A stretch of 7,555 bases of DNA from an uncultured Acidaminococcus sp. (GTDB lineage: Bacteria; Bacillota; Negativicutes; Acidaminococcales; Acidaminococcaceae), in the NCBI GenBank assembly GCA_900770265.1, contig CAAGJR010000186.1, positions 1 to 7,555 on the forward strand. Reading direction: 5' to 3'. A model generated the notes under the pieces. It made no database searches. It saw only the letters and a program-made list of their open reading frames with translations, and was not told where the DNA came from. Both the position numbers and the translations under genes were made by a program. The first letter of the stretch is position 1. Every line of letters begins with the position of its first letter. Below are positions 1 to 5,097 of this stretch, piece by piece.

Positions 1-83
1 ATCCGCCCCAGTTCCTGAAGAGCGGGGACGTGGTGGAATGCAGCATCGAAGGCATCGGGACGCTGCGGAATGTGGTGAAGTAA
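1..83 (+). CDS. Fumarylacetoacetate hydrolase family protein, C-terminal end only
   Basis: The first complete codon is at base 3 and the reading frame ends at TAA 81-83, leaving 26 residues. They read PPQFLKSGDVVE followed by CSIEGIGTLRNVVK. The pattern PPxFLKxGDVVExxIEGIGxLRN is the usual C-terminus of the FAH superfamily, whose members are metal-dependent hydrolases, decarboxylases or isomerases acting on 2-oxo or acylpyruvate-type substrates. The metal-binding residues lie upstream, outside the window, so the substrate cannot be judged. A strong terminator starts about 25 bases after the stop, so this gene ends its own transcript and is not part of the phoH cluster. The family call is fairly secure despite the short remnant. 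Confidence 0.75.
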   Translation, partial: PPQFLKSGDVVECSIEGIGTLRNVVK

Positions 84-84
84 G

Positions 85-98
85 CGTCATACGTCATA
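85..98. repeat. Heptamer tandem repeat, CGTCATA x2
   Basis: Two exact, adjacent copies of the 7-bp unit CGTCATA start one base after the stop codon of the FAH-family gene and are followed by CG, the start of a third unit. On its own this could be chance. It is listed because two other heptamer tandem repeats of different sequence occur at 5911-5924 and 6701-6728, also in intergenic DNA near palindromic blocks. Confidence 0.5.
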
Positions 99-107
99 CG
101 CCTAAGG

Positions 108-145
108 AAAGGACCCATCCTGGAAGCAGGATGGGTCCTTTTGAA
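108..145 (+). terminator. Rho-independent terminator of the FAH-family gene
   Basis: A perfect 15-bp stem pairs AAAGGACCCATCCTG (108-122) with CAGGATGGGTCCTTT (127-141) around a GAAG tetraloop, and the arm runs into TTTTG. The A-run on the left arm pairs with the T-run on the right, so the structure could work in both directions, but its place just after a + strand stop codon suggests it ends the upstream gene. The 26 bp between the stop and the terminator hold the small heptamer duplication. Confidence 0.9.
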
Positions 146-149
146 TTTG

Positions 150-305
150 TTGTCCTTCCCTGAAAGGGGAGGGGGACCAGCCGAATGGCTGGTGGAGGGG
201 TCACACACCCGATGTGAGACCCCCTACCCGCCAAGCGGGTCCTTTCCCCCTTTCCCACAGGACTAGGAGGCTCCTATTCGTCGTCTCCGTCGCAGGGGGA
301 CACAA
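150..305 (-). repeat. Palindromic multi-hairpin intergenic repeat, copy 1 (with 39-bp insert)
   Basis: This non-coding block matches the reverse complement of 5788-5909. Both copies begin TTGTCC and end GACACAA in the aligned orientation, and their ends form imperfect terminal inverted repeats built on CCCCTGAAAGGGG. Internal hairpins are CCAGCC/GGCTGG (177-193), GGGGTC/GACCCC extended by CACA/TGTG (about 197-224) and ACCCGC/GCGGGT (226-240). About 39 bp at 255-293 are absent from copy 2 and contain the small palindrome TAGGAG-G-CTCCTA (264-276). The element lies between the FAH terminator and the tRNA terminator. It has no transposase or credible ORF and could be a MITE-like or REP-like element. 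I do not recognise a named family. Confidence 0.75.
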
Positions 306-336
306 CAAAAAAACGCTGTCCCGCAGGACAACGCTT
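304..336 (-). terminator. Rho-independent terminator of tRNA-Val
   Basis: Read on the - strand, an 11-bp stem (AAGCGTTGTCC with GGACAGCGTTT, two G-T wobbles) closes a TGCG loop and continues into a run of T. On the + strand the arms are 311-321 and 326-336, and the A-run at 307-313 is the T-tract. It lies 11 bases beyond the 3' CCA of the tRNA, the normal spacing for a single-gene tRNA transcript, and its tail abuts the end of repeat copy 1. Confidence 0.88.
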
Positions 337-347
337 CGATTTTTAAT

Positions 348-424
348 TGGTGGAACTAACTGGACTCGAACCAGTGACCCCCACGATGTCAACGTGATAC
401 TCTAACCATCTGAGCTATAGTTCC
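348..424 (-). tRNA. tRNA-Val, anticodon GAC
   Basis: The reverse complement folds into a full cloverleaf of 77 nt including an encoded 3' CCA. The acceptor stem GGAACTA pairs perfectly with TAGTTCC. The D arm is GCTC/GAGT, and the anticodon stem TCACG/CGTGG holds the loop TTGACAT. The variable region is GGGTC, and the T stem ACTGG/CCAGT encloses TTCGAGT. The anticodon GAC is at + strand 388-390 and reads GUC and GUU, so the tRNA carries valine. The gene stands alone with its own promoter and terminator, divergent from phoH. I see no integrase or attachment-site duplication beside it. Confidence 0.97.
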
Positions 425-439
425 ATAAGCAACAACGCT

Positions 440-468
440 ATTTTACCTGAAATCGGTCCCCTTGTCAA
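440..468 (-). promoter_or_regulatory. Consensus sigma-70 type promoter for tRNA-Val
   Basis: On the - strand the sequence has a perfect -35 TTGACA (+ strand 463-468), a 17-bp spacer and a -10 TAAAAT (+ strand 440-445), one mismatch from consensus. The predicted start falls near 433, about 8 nt ahead of the mature 5' end at 424. This is the strongest promoter match in the window, as expected for a stable RNA. Confidence 0.9.
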
Positions 469-503
469 TAGGGTTTCCTGTTTCTTTTTTACCGGGGAAA
501 CGA

Positions 504-509
504 TATAAT
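504..509 (+). promoter_or_regulatory. Putative -10 element for the phoH cluster
   Basis: A perfect TATAAT lies 47 bp upstream of the phoH start in the divergent spacer with the tRNA. No good -35 is visible at 16-18 bp (TTTCTT at 481-486 is the nearest), and there is no TGn extension, so the promoter is probably weak or activator-assisted. The T-run at 481-490 upstream could help bend or open the DNA. The predicted start is near 516. Confidence 0.55.
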
Positions 510-541
510 GGATATATTGGACCAACTTTATGGAAACAGGT

Positions 542-558
542 AGGAGGAATGGAGTTTG
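542..558 (+). promoter_or_regulatory. Ribosome binding site fixing the TTG start of phoH
   Basis: AGGAGG at 542-547 is followed by 8 nt and the TTG start at 556. An ATG at 549-551 is only 1 nt from the Shine-Dalgarno core, is in another frame and meets a stop after four codons (ATG GAG TTT GCC TGA), so it cannot be the phoH start. The TTG choice follows from the spacing and from the frame of the conserved protein. Confidence 0.8.
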
Positions 559-1563
559 CCTGAAGTGACGGAAAAACGGTTTGCCTTCCGGGATGCACGG
601 GAAATGGTGGCAGTCCTGGGAGAAAATGATGAATATCTGCGGCAGATGCAGCAGGTGCTGGGGTGCCGGCTGATCCCCCGGGGCAATGAGCTCATCGCCC
701 AGGGCAGCGAGCAGGACACGGAACTGGCGGAAAAGCTGGTGGGGGAACTGCTGTACCTGTACCGCCAGGGCCTGCCCATCACGGAGCACGATGTGAAGTA
801 CAGCCTGAAGCTGGTGCTGGATGGCCAGGAGGAGCAGCTGCACAAGCTGTTCACCGACACGGTGCTGACCACGGTGCGGGGCCGCCAGGTGAAGGCCAAG
901 ACCCTGGGCCAGCTCCAGTACTTGAAGACCATCGCCCAGAACGATATCACCATCGCCATCGGACCGGCCGGCACGGGCAAGACCTATCTGGCCGTGGCCA
1001 TGGCCGTGAAGGCCCTGAAGAATAAGGATGTGGAACGGATCATCCTGACCCGGCCTGCGGTGGAAGCCGGCGAAAAGCTGGGCTTTCTGCCCGGGGACCT
1101 GCAGGAAAAGGTGGACCCGTACCTGCGGCCCCTGTACGATGCCCTGTATGAGATGCTGGGCATGGAGGCCTTCCAGAAGAACCTGCAGCGGGGCATCATC
1201 GAAGTGGCCCCTCTGGCCTATATGCGGGGCCGTACCCTGAACGATGCGTTCATCATTTTGGACGAGGCCCAGAACACCACGGCAGAACAGATGCGCATGG
1301 CACTGACCCGGTTCGGCTTCGGCTCCAAGCTGGTGGTCACCGGGGACGCCACCCAGGTGGACCTGCCCAGCGGCCGGCAGTCGGGGCTGGTGAACGCGGC
1401 CTACGTGCTGCGGAATGTACCCGGCATCGGCATCGTCCATTTCAATGAGCATGATGTGGTGCGGCACGAGATCGTGGGGGCCATCATCAAGGCCTACGAA
1501 AAATATGATAAAGCCCGGAAGGAACGGAAACGGGCAGCAGAACCCAAAGGAGAAGAACAATGA
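556..1563 (+). CDS. phoH: PhoH family protein (YbeZ-like ATPase)
   Basis: This 335-residue cytoplasmic P-loop ATPase is of the PhoH/YbeZ type, thought to act on RNA together with the endoribonuclease YbeY. The N-terminal ~110 residues form the small domain typical of the bacterial PhoH-like group. The ATPase domain follows with Walker A GPAGTGKT at 136-143 (K142), the RPAVEAGEKLGFLPGD block near 171-186, Walker B FIILDEAQ at 232-239 (D236, E237) and TGDATQVDLP near 267-276. The C-terminus is a charged tail rich in K, R and E. Length matches the family (about 320 residues). The start is TTG 556, set by AGGAGG 8 nt upstream. It is the first gene of the cluster, and its stop overlaps the ybeY start by 4 bp (ATGA), which implies translational coupling and fits the known PhoH-YbeY partnership. 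Confidence 0.95.
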   Translation: MPEVTEKRFAFRDAREMVAVLGENDEYLRQMQQVLGCRLIPRGNELIAQGSEQDTELAEKLVGELLYLYRQGLPITEHDVKYSLKLVLDGQEEQLHKLFTDTVLTTVRGRQVKAKTLGQLQYLKTIAQNDITIAIGPAGTGKTYLAVAMAVKALKNKDVERIILTRPAVEAGEKLGFLPGDLQEKVDPYLRPLYDALYEMLGMEAFQKNLQRGIIEVAPLAYMRGRTLNDAFIILDEAQNTTAEQMRMALTRFGFGSKLVVTGDATQVDLPSGRQSGLVNAAYVLRNVPGIGIVHFNEHDVVRHEIVGAIIKAYEKYDKARKERKRAAEPKGEEQ

Positions 1564-2042
1564 TCGTTACGCTGGAAAACAACCAGGACGAGATCGCCAT
1601 TCCGGAAGAACTGGAAGCGACGCTGAAAAAGGCCATGGACATCGTGGCCCAGAAGGAAAACCTGACGGACAACACGGAAGTGGACATCACCATCGTGGAT
1701 AACGACGAGATCCACACCCTGAACCGGGACTACCGGGGCATCGACCGCCCCACGGACGTGCTGAGCTTTGCCTTGGACGAAGGGGACGAGGAACCGGAAG
1801 TGGACGACGGAGAAGCGGAACACCTGCTGGGAGATGTGATCATCTCCGCTCCCAAGGCCGTGGAGCAGGGCGAGGAATTCGGCCACGGGCTCACCCGGGA
1901 AATGACGTACCTGGCGGTGCACGGCATGCTGCACCTGCTGGGCTACGACCACATGGTGGAAGAGGACAAGAAGGTCATGCGGGCCCGGGAGGAGGAAATC
2001 CTGCGGGAACTGGACCTGGCGGAAGAAAAGTACGGGGGCTGA
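1560..2042 (+). CDS. ybeY: Endoribonuclease YbeY (rRNA maturation factor)
   Basis: YbeY is a zinc-dependent single-strand endoribonuclease that in studied bacteria takes part in 16S rRNA 3'-end maturation and ribosome quality control. The 160-residue product has the family signature HGMLHLLGYDH at 121-131, with zinc-ligand histidines H121, H125 and H131. Upstream lie the conserved LNRDYRGIDRPTDVLSF block (about 58-74) and LGDVIIS (about 95-101). An acidic insert, DEGDEEPEVDDGEAE, near residues 77-91 precedes the second block. The ATG overlaps the phoH stop, with AAAGGAG at 1546-1552, 7 nt upstream. Length is normal for the family (about 150-165). The gene ends 1 bp before cdd. Confidence 0.97.
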   Translation: MIVTLENNQDEIAIPEELEATLKKAMDIVAQKENLTDNTEVDITIVDNDEIHTLNRDYRGIDRPTDVLSFALDEGDEEPEVDDGEAEHLLGDVIISAPKAVEQGEEFGHGLTREMTYLAVHGMLHLLGYDHMVEEDKKVMRAREEEILRELDLAEEKYGG

Positions 2043-2043
2043 T

Positions 2044-2418
2044 ATGGACCGGGAACTGTTCGAAGCGGCGGTGAAGGCCCGGCAGAACGCCTATATCCCC
2101 TATTCCCATTTCGCGGTGGGGGCGGCCGTGCGGGCAAAAGACGGCCGGATCTTCACCGGCTGCAACATCGAGAATGCTTCCTACGGCCTGTGCAACTGTG
2201 CGGAACGGTGCGCCATCTTCGCAGCCGTAAAGGAAGGAGTGCGGGAATTCGACGCCCTGTGCGTCACGGCGGATACCCCGCAGCCGGTGTCTCCCTGCGG
2301 GGCCTGCCGGCAGGTGATGGCGGAGTTCCACATCCCGAAAGTCTATCTGACGAATCTCAAGGGCGACTGCAGGGAAACCACAGTGGAAGAACTGCTGCCC
2401 TACAGCTTTGCGTTATAA
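2044..2418 (+). CDS. cdd: Cytidine deaminase
   Basis: This 124-residue homotetramer-type enzyme deaminates cytidine and deoxycytidine to uridine and deoxyuridine in pyrimidine salvage. The zinc site is complete, with C52-A-E54 in NCAER, the glutamate being the proton shuttle, and PCGAC with C85 and C88. The substrate-binding segments YSHFAVGAA (20-28) and TGCNIENASYG (38-48) are also present. Three zinc cysteines mark the small tetrameric class found in Bacillus, not the larger E. coli dimeric class. The start ATG is 1 bp after the ybeY stop, with the G-run GGGGG at 2034-2038 as a likely ribosome site. In many Firmicutes dgkA lies between ybeY and cdd, but there is no room for it here. Confidence 0.97.
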   Translation: MDRELFEAAVKARQNAYIPYSHFAVGAAVRAKDGRIFTGCNIENASYGLCNCAERCAIFAAVKEGVREFDALCVTADTPQPVSPCGACRQVMAEFHIPKVYLTNLKGDCRETTVEELLPYSFAL

Positions 2419-2432
2419 AAGAAAGGAATTTT

Positions 2433-3359
2433 ATGGAACAGCAAGAACAGAAACAGCACCGCTCCGGCTTTGTGGCCGTGGTGGGACGCCCCAATGCGGG
2501 CAAGAGCACCCTGGTGAACCAGCTGGTGGGGGAGAAGGTGGCCATCATCTCTGACCGGCCCCAGACCACCCGGAACCGGATCTTGAGCATTCTGAGCACG
2601 GATTCGGCTCAGATGATCTTCCTGGATACCCCGGGCCTGCACAAACCCCAGGACAAACTGGGGGAACACATGGTCCAGGCGGCCGTGAACGCCATCAAAG
2701 AAGTGGACGTGGTGCTGTTCGTGGTGGATGCCTCGGAAAAACGGGGCAAGGGCGAACAGGTGATTTTGGAGCGGCTGAAGGAAGAATGTAAGGCCCCGGT
2801 GATCCTGGTGCTGAACAAGATCGACCAGATTGCCAACAAAGAGAGCCTGCTGCCCATCATCGCCCATTTCCAGAAGGAATATCCCTTCCGCAGCATCCTG
2901 ACCCTGTCGGCCCTGGCCGATGAGGACTTTACGCCCCTGCTCCAGGAAATCGAGGCCTGCCTGCCGGTGGGACCGGATTTCTATCCGGAGGACATGTACA
3001 CGGACCAGCCGGAACGGGTCATGGCCGCGGAGATCATCCGGGAAAAGATTTTGCAGCTGACCCGGGACGAAGTGCCCCATGCGGTGGCGGTGCAGGTGCA
3101 GGAAATGAAGACCCGGCCCAACGGCATGGTGTATGTGCGGGCGGATATCTACGTGGAACGGGATTCCCAGAAGGCCATCCTCATCGGGGCCAAAGGGAAG
3201 ATGCTGAAGGAAATCAGCCAGCGGGCCCGGAAGGACATCGAGAACCTGATCGGCAACCGGGTGTACCTGGAACTGTGGGTGAAGGTACGGCCCAAATGGC
3301 GGGAAAAAGAGGGCGACCTGAAGCGCCTGGGCCTGGCCAACGACCGGCCCCAATATTGA
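2433..3359 (+). CDS. era: GTPase Era
   Basis: Era is an essential GTPase that binds the 3' end of 16S rRNA and checks 30S subunit assembly, partly at the membrane. The 308-residue protein has G1 GRPNAGKS (18-25), the switch I segment DRPQTTRNR (41-49), G3 DTPG (65-68), G4 NKID (128-131) and a G5-like SALAD (about 157-161). The C-terminal KH domain carries IGAKG, with its GxxG loop at 252-255, and ends in the conserved VKVRPKWREKEGDLKRLGL region. I chose ATG 2433 with AAAGGA 5 nt upstream. The open frame continues upstream to 2190, but that part overlaps cdd out of frame and is not conserved sequence. Its stop codon lies within the -35 box of the next promoter. Confidence 0.97.
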   Translation: MEQQEQKQHRSGFVAVVGRPNAGKSTLVNQLVGEKVAIISDRPQTTRNRILSILSTDSAQMIFLDTPGLHKPQDKLGEHMVQAAVNAIKEVDVVLFVVDASEKRGKGEQVILERLKEECKAPVILVLNKIDQIANKESLLPIIAHFQKEYPFRSILTLSALADEDFTPLLQEIEACLPVGPDFYPEDMYTDQPERVMAAEIIREKILQLTRDEVPHAVAVQVQEMKTRPNGMVYVRADIYVERDSQKAILIGAKGKMLKEISQRARKDIENLIGNRVYLELWVKVRPKWREKEGDLKRLGLANDRPQY

Positions 3360-3385
3360 CCGGGACCCGTTCCAGCGTGTATAAT
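3356..3385 (+). promoter_or_regulatory. Internal promoter ahead of the CBS protein and recO
   Basis: A -35 TTGACC (3356-3361, one mismatch from TTGACA) spans the era stop codon and is followed by an 18-bp spacer and a perfect -10 TATAAT (3380-3385). The predicted start is near 3392. The downstream stretch to about 3425 is AT-rich, unlike the surrounding coding DNA. There is no terminator between era and the next gene, so this probably adds to read-through from phoH, giving the downstream genes their own supply of transcript. Confidence 0.75.
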
Positions 3386-3427
3386 AAAAAAGTGTATCTA
3401 TTTTTATGATTTTGTCTGGAACAATCC

Positions 3428-3446
3428 AAAGGAGAGATGACCTATA
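3428..3446 (+). promoter_or_regulatory. Strong Shine-Dalgarno with no standard start in the CBS-gene frame
   Basis: AAAGGAG (3428-3434) is a good ribosome site. An ATG at 3437 is too close (2 nt) and out of frame with the CBS protein. In the CBS frame the codon at ideal distance (9 nt) is ATA at 3444-3446. The first standard start in that frame is TTG 3474, 39 nt beyond the Shine-Dalgarno and without a good site of its own. This decides, or at least disturbs, the start call of the next gene. Confidence 0.6.
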
Positions 3447-3473
3447 GACGCGGGACCGGCGCTTGGCCGCCTA

Positions 3474-4361
3474 TTGAAACCAATTGTATATCCGTTTGCC
3501 TTCCTTTTCTGGCATGTGGGGGAAGCCCTGTACCATTTCATGGGGCTGGAACCGGTGCACAAGGGCACTGGCCATTCGGAGGATGATCTCCGGAAGATGG
3601 TGAGCGCCAGTGAAAAGGGCGGCAGCATCGACCCGGTGGAAAGCAAGCTCATCGACAACGTGTTCGACTTTGCCGACCGGGTGGCCCGGGAAGTGATGGT
3701 GCCCCGGCAGGACATGGTGTGCCTGTTCGTGGACGACCCCATCGAGGAAAACATGAAAGTGATCCGGGAATCGGGCCATACCCGGTATCCCCTGTGCGAA
3801 GAGGACAGGGACCACATCCTGGGCATGATCCACATCCGGGAATTCATGAATGCGGATTACAAGGCCCCCGGGTTCGACCTGCGGAGCATCATGCGGGAAA
3901 TCGACGTGGTGCCCGAAAGCATGTCCATTGCCAAGATTTTGCAGCTCATGCAGCACAAACATGTGCAGATGGCGGCGGTGGCCGACGAATACGGCGGCAC
4001 GGCCGGCCTGGTGACCATGGAGGACCTTTTGGAGGAAATCGTGGGCGACATCCAGGACGAGCACGATACGGACATGCCGGAGATCAACAAGATGCCGGAC
4101 GGCTCCTATGTGTTCGACGGCCTGGTGTTACTGGACGAGGTGTCCGAGATCATGGGCATCCAGTTCGATGATCCGGAAGAGGACACCATCGGCGGCTATG
4201 TGTTCGGCCTGATCGGCCGGCAGCCTGTGGTGGGCGACAGTGTGGAGGAAAACGGCTACAAGTTCGAGGTGCTGGATTCCACCGGCTTCCGGGTGCTGCG
4301 GGTACGGGTGATCCCCCTGAAAAAAGACAACAAGAAGGAAGCGGCTGTCCATGAGCAGTGA
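3474..4361 (+). CDS. corC: Short CorC/YbeX-like CBS-domain protein (hemolysin family)
   Basis: The 295-residue product has a hydrophobic N-terminal segment (about 3-25), a short acidic linker, two CBS domains and a C-terminal CorC_HlyC transporter-associated domain. CBS1 starts at the MVPRQDM motif near 75 and CBS2 covers about 138-196, including EYGGTAGLVT at 172-181 and EEIVGDI; CorC_HlyC covers about 210-289. Most Firmicute relatives carry an N-terminal DUF21/CNNM membrane domain of about 180-200 residues. Here only what looks like its last helix remains, so the protein resembles E. coli YbeX/CorC (292 residues), whose gene also neighbours phoH and ybeY. Roles proposed for this group are Mg/Co handling and, for YbeX, ribosome metabolism. 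The frame is open upstream to 3441, and translation may begin at ATA 3444 (ATA-GAC-GCG) instead of TTG 3474. The 3' end overlaps recO by 11 bp. Confidence 0.85.
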   Translation: MKPIVYPFAFLFWHVGEALYHFMGLEPVHKGTGHSEDDLRKMVSASEKGGSIDPVESKLIDNVFDFADRVAREVMVPRQDMVCLFVDDPIEENMKVIRESGHTRYPLCEEDRDHILGMIHIREFMNADYKAPGFDLRSIMREIDVVPESMSIAKILQLMQHKHVQMAAVADEYGGTAGLVTMEDLLEEIVGDIQDEHDTDMPEINKMPDGSYVFDGLVLLDEVSEIMGIQFDDPEEDTIGGYVFGLIGRQPVVGDSVEENGYKFEVLDSTGFRVLRVRVIPLKKDNKKEAAVHEQ

Positions 4362-5097
4362 AACGTTTCAAGACGAAGCAATCATCCTCCGGGTTAAAAA
4401 TTGGCAGACTGCGGATAAGTACGCAGTCTGCTTTTGTCGTGAACACGGAAAAATCCCCTTTGTGGCCTATGGGGCGGCGTACCCCCGCAGCCAGAGCGGC
4501 CGGCTGGTGCAGCCCTTCGCCCATGTGCAGGTGACCCTGACCCCGGGCCGCAAGGTGGCCACCCTGCGCAACTGCGAAAGCCTGGAGATGCCCCAGCCTC
4601 CCGACTGGGAGAACCTGGCCTACGGGGCCATCATCGGGGAAGTGGCGGAGAACCTGCTGGGGGACGAGGAACCCCAGGAGGACGTGTTCCAGCTGTTATT
4701 GGAGGCCTTCCGGCTGCTGGGCAAGCGGAACAAGCGCCTGGTGACGGACAGCACGCTGCTGAAGCTGCTGGCCCTGTGCGGACTGAACCCCATATTGGAC
4801 GTGTGCACCAGCTGCAATGAACCGGCCACGGAGGACGGGTATTTCAGCCTGGTGCAGGGGGGCTTCCTGTGCAAGAAATGCGCCATGGGAGACGAGCTGC
4901 CCTTTACCATCCCCACCCGGGACCTGATGGACCAGCTGCTGCATCTGGACCTGAATGAACCGCCGGATTTTACCGTGCGGGGCCGGGAACTCATGAGCCT
5001 GGAAAAGATTTTGTATCAGTTTATTTTGTACCAGACGGACCGGCCCATCCGGAGCCTGGACTTTCTGGCGCAGATGGAGAAGACCGCCCATGGATAA
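4351..5097 (+). CDS. recO: DNA repair protein RecO
   Basis: RecO works with RecF and RecR in gap repair, binding single-stranded DNA and SSB and helping load RecA. The 248-residue protein begins with the typical OB-fold strand pattern (DEAIILRVKNWQTADKYAVCFCREHGKIPFVAYGA, about 8-42, read as two segments) and continues into the helical domain. The Cys4 zinc site typical of many RecO proteins is present, as CTSC (C152, C155) and CKKC (C174, C177). The ATG overlaps the CBS gene by 11 bp with AAGGAAG about 10 nt upstream, and the 3' end overlaps the next gene by 8 bp, so all three are probably translationally coupled. The first ~30 codons are less GC-rich than the rest and contain a terminator-like hairpin. 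Era-recO adjacency is common in Firmicutes. Confidence 0.95.
   Translation: MSSETFQDEAIILRVKNWQTADKYAVCFCREHGKIPFVAYGAAYPRSQSGRLVQPFAHVQVTLTPGRKVATLRNCESLEMPQPPDWENLAYGAIIGEVAENLLGDEEPQEDVFQLLLEAFRLLGKRNKRLVTDSTLLKLLALCGLNPILDVCTSCNEPATEDGYFSLVQGGFLCKKCAMGDELPFTIPTRDLMDQLLHLDLNEPPDFTVRGRELMSLEKILYQFILYQTDRPIRSLDFLAQMEKTAHG
4404..4435 (+). terminator. Terminator-like hairpin inside recO (possible attenuator)
   Basis: A perfect 10-bp stem, GCAGACTGCG (4404-4413) with CGCAGTCTGC (4422-4431), encloses an 8-nt loop and is followed directly by TTTTG. It lies at codons 18-27 of recO. The form is that of an intrinsic terminator with a short U-tract. Whether it stops transcription is unknown, and the short U-run argues for partial effect at most. 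Confidence 0.45.

Noticed and set aside
150..305. CRISPR array or tRNA-linked integration site
   Set aside because: The repeats are inverted hairpins without evenly spaced spacers, there are no cas genes, no integrase lies nearby, and I see no direct repeat of the tRNA 3' end elsewhere in the window.
201..405. Short open frames on both strands around 201-405
   Set aside because: They cross the palindromic repeat, the tRNA terminator and the tRNA itself, so they cannot be independent proteins.
415..1560. A 381-codon open frame on the - strand opposite phoH
   Set aside because: It is a shadow of phoH codon bias. It also reaches into the tRNA-Val gene, has no recognisable domain and is rich in H, Q, G and L.
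2190..2432. Upstream extension of era into cdd
   Set aside because: The extension is out of frame over conserved cdd sequence, and a good ribosome site precedes ATG 2433, where family homology begins.
2400..3353. A 317-codon open frame on the - strand opposite era
   Set aside because: It mirrors era, whose GTPase and KH motifs are intact. The antisense product resembles no family and is rich in H, Q and F.
3360..3445. Riboswitch (for example a magnesium sensor) ahead of the CorC-like gene
   Set aside because: The leader after the promoter is only about 50-80 nt, AT-rich and without stable stems, so I see no aptamer or expression platform.
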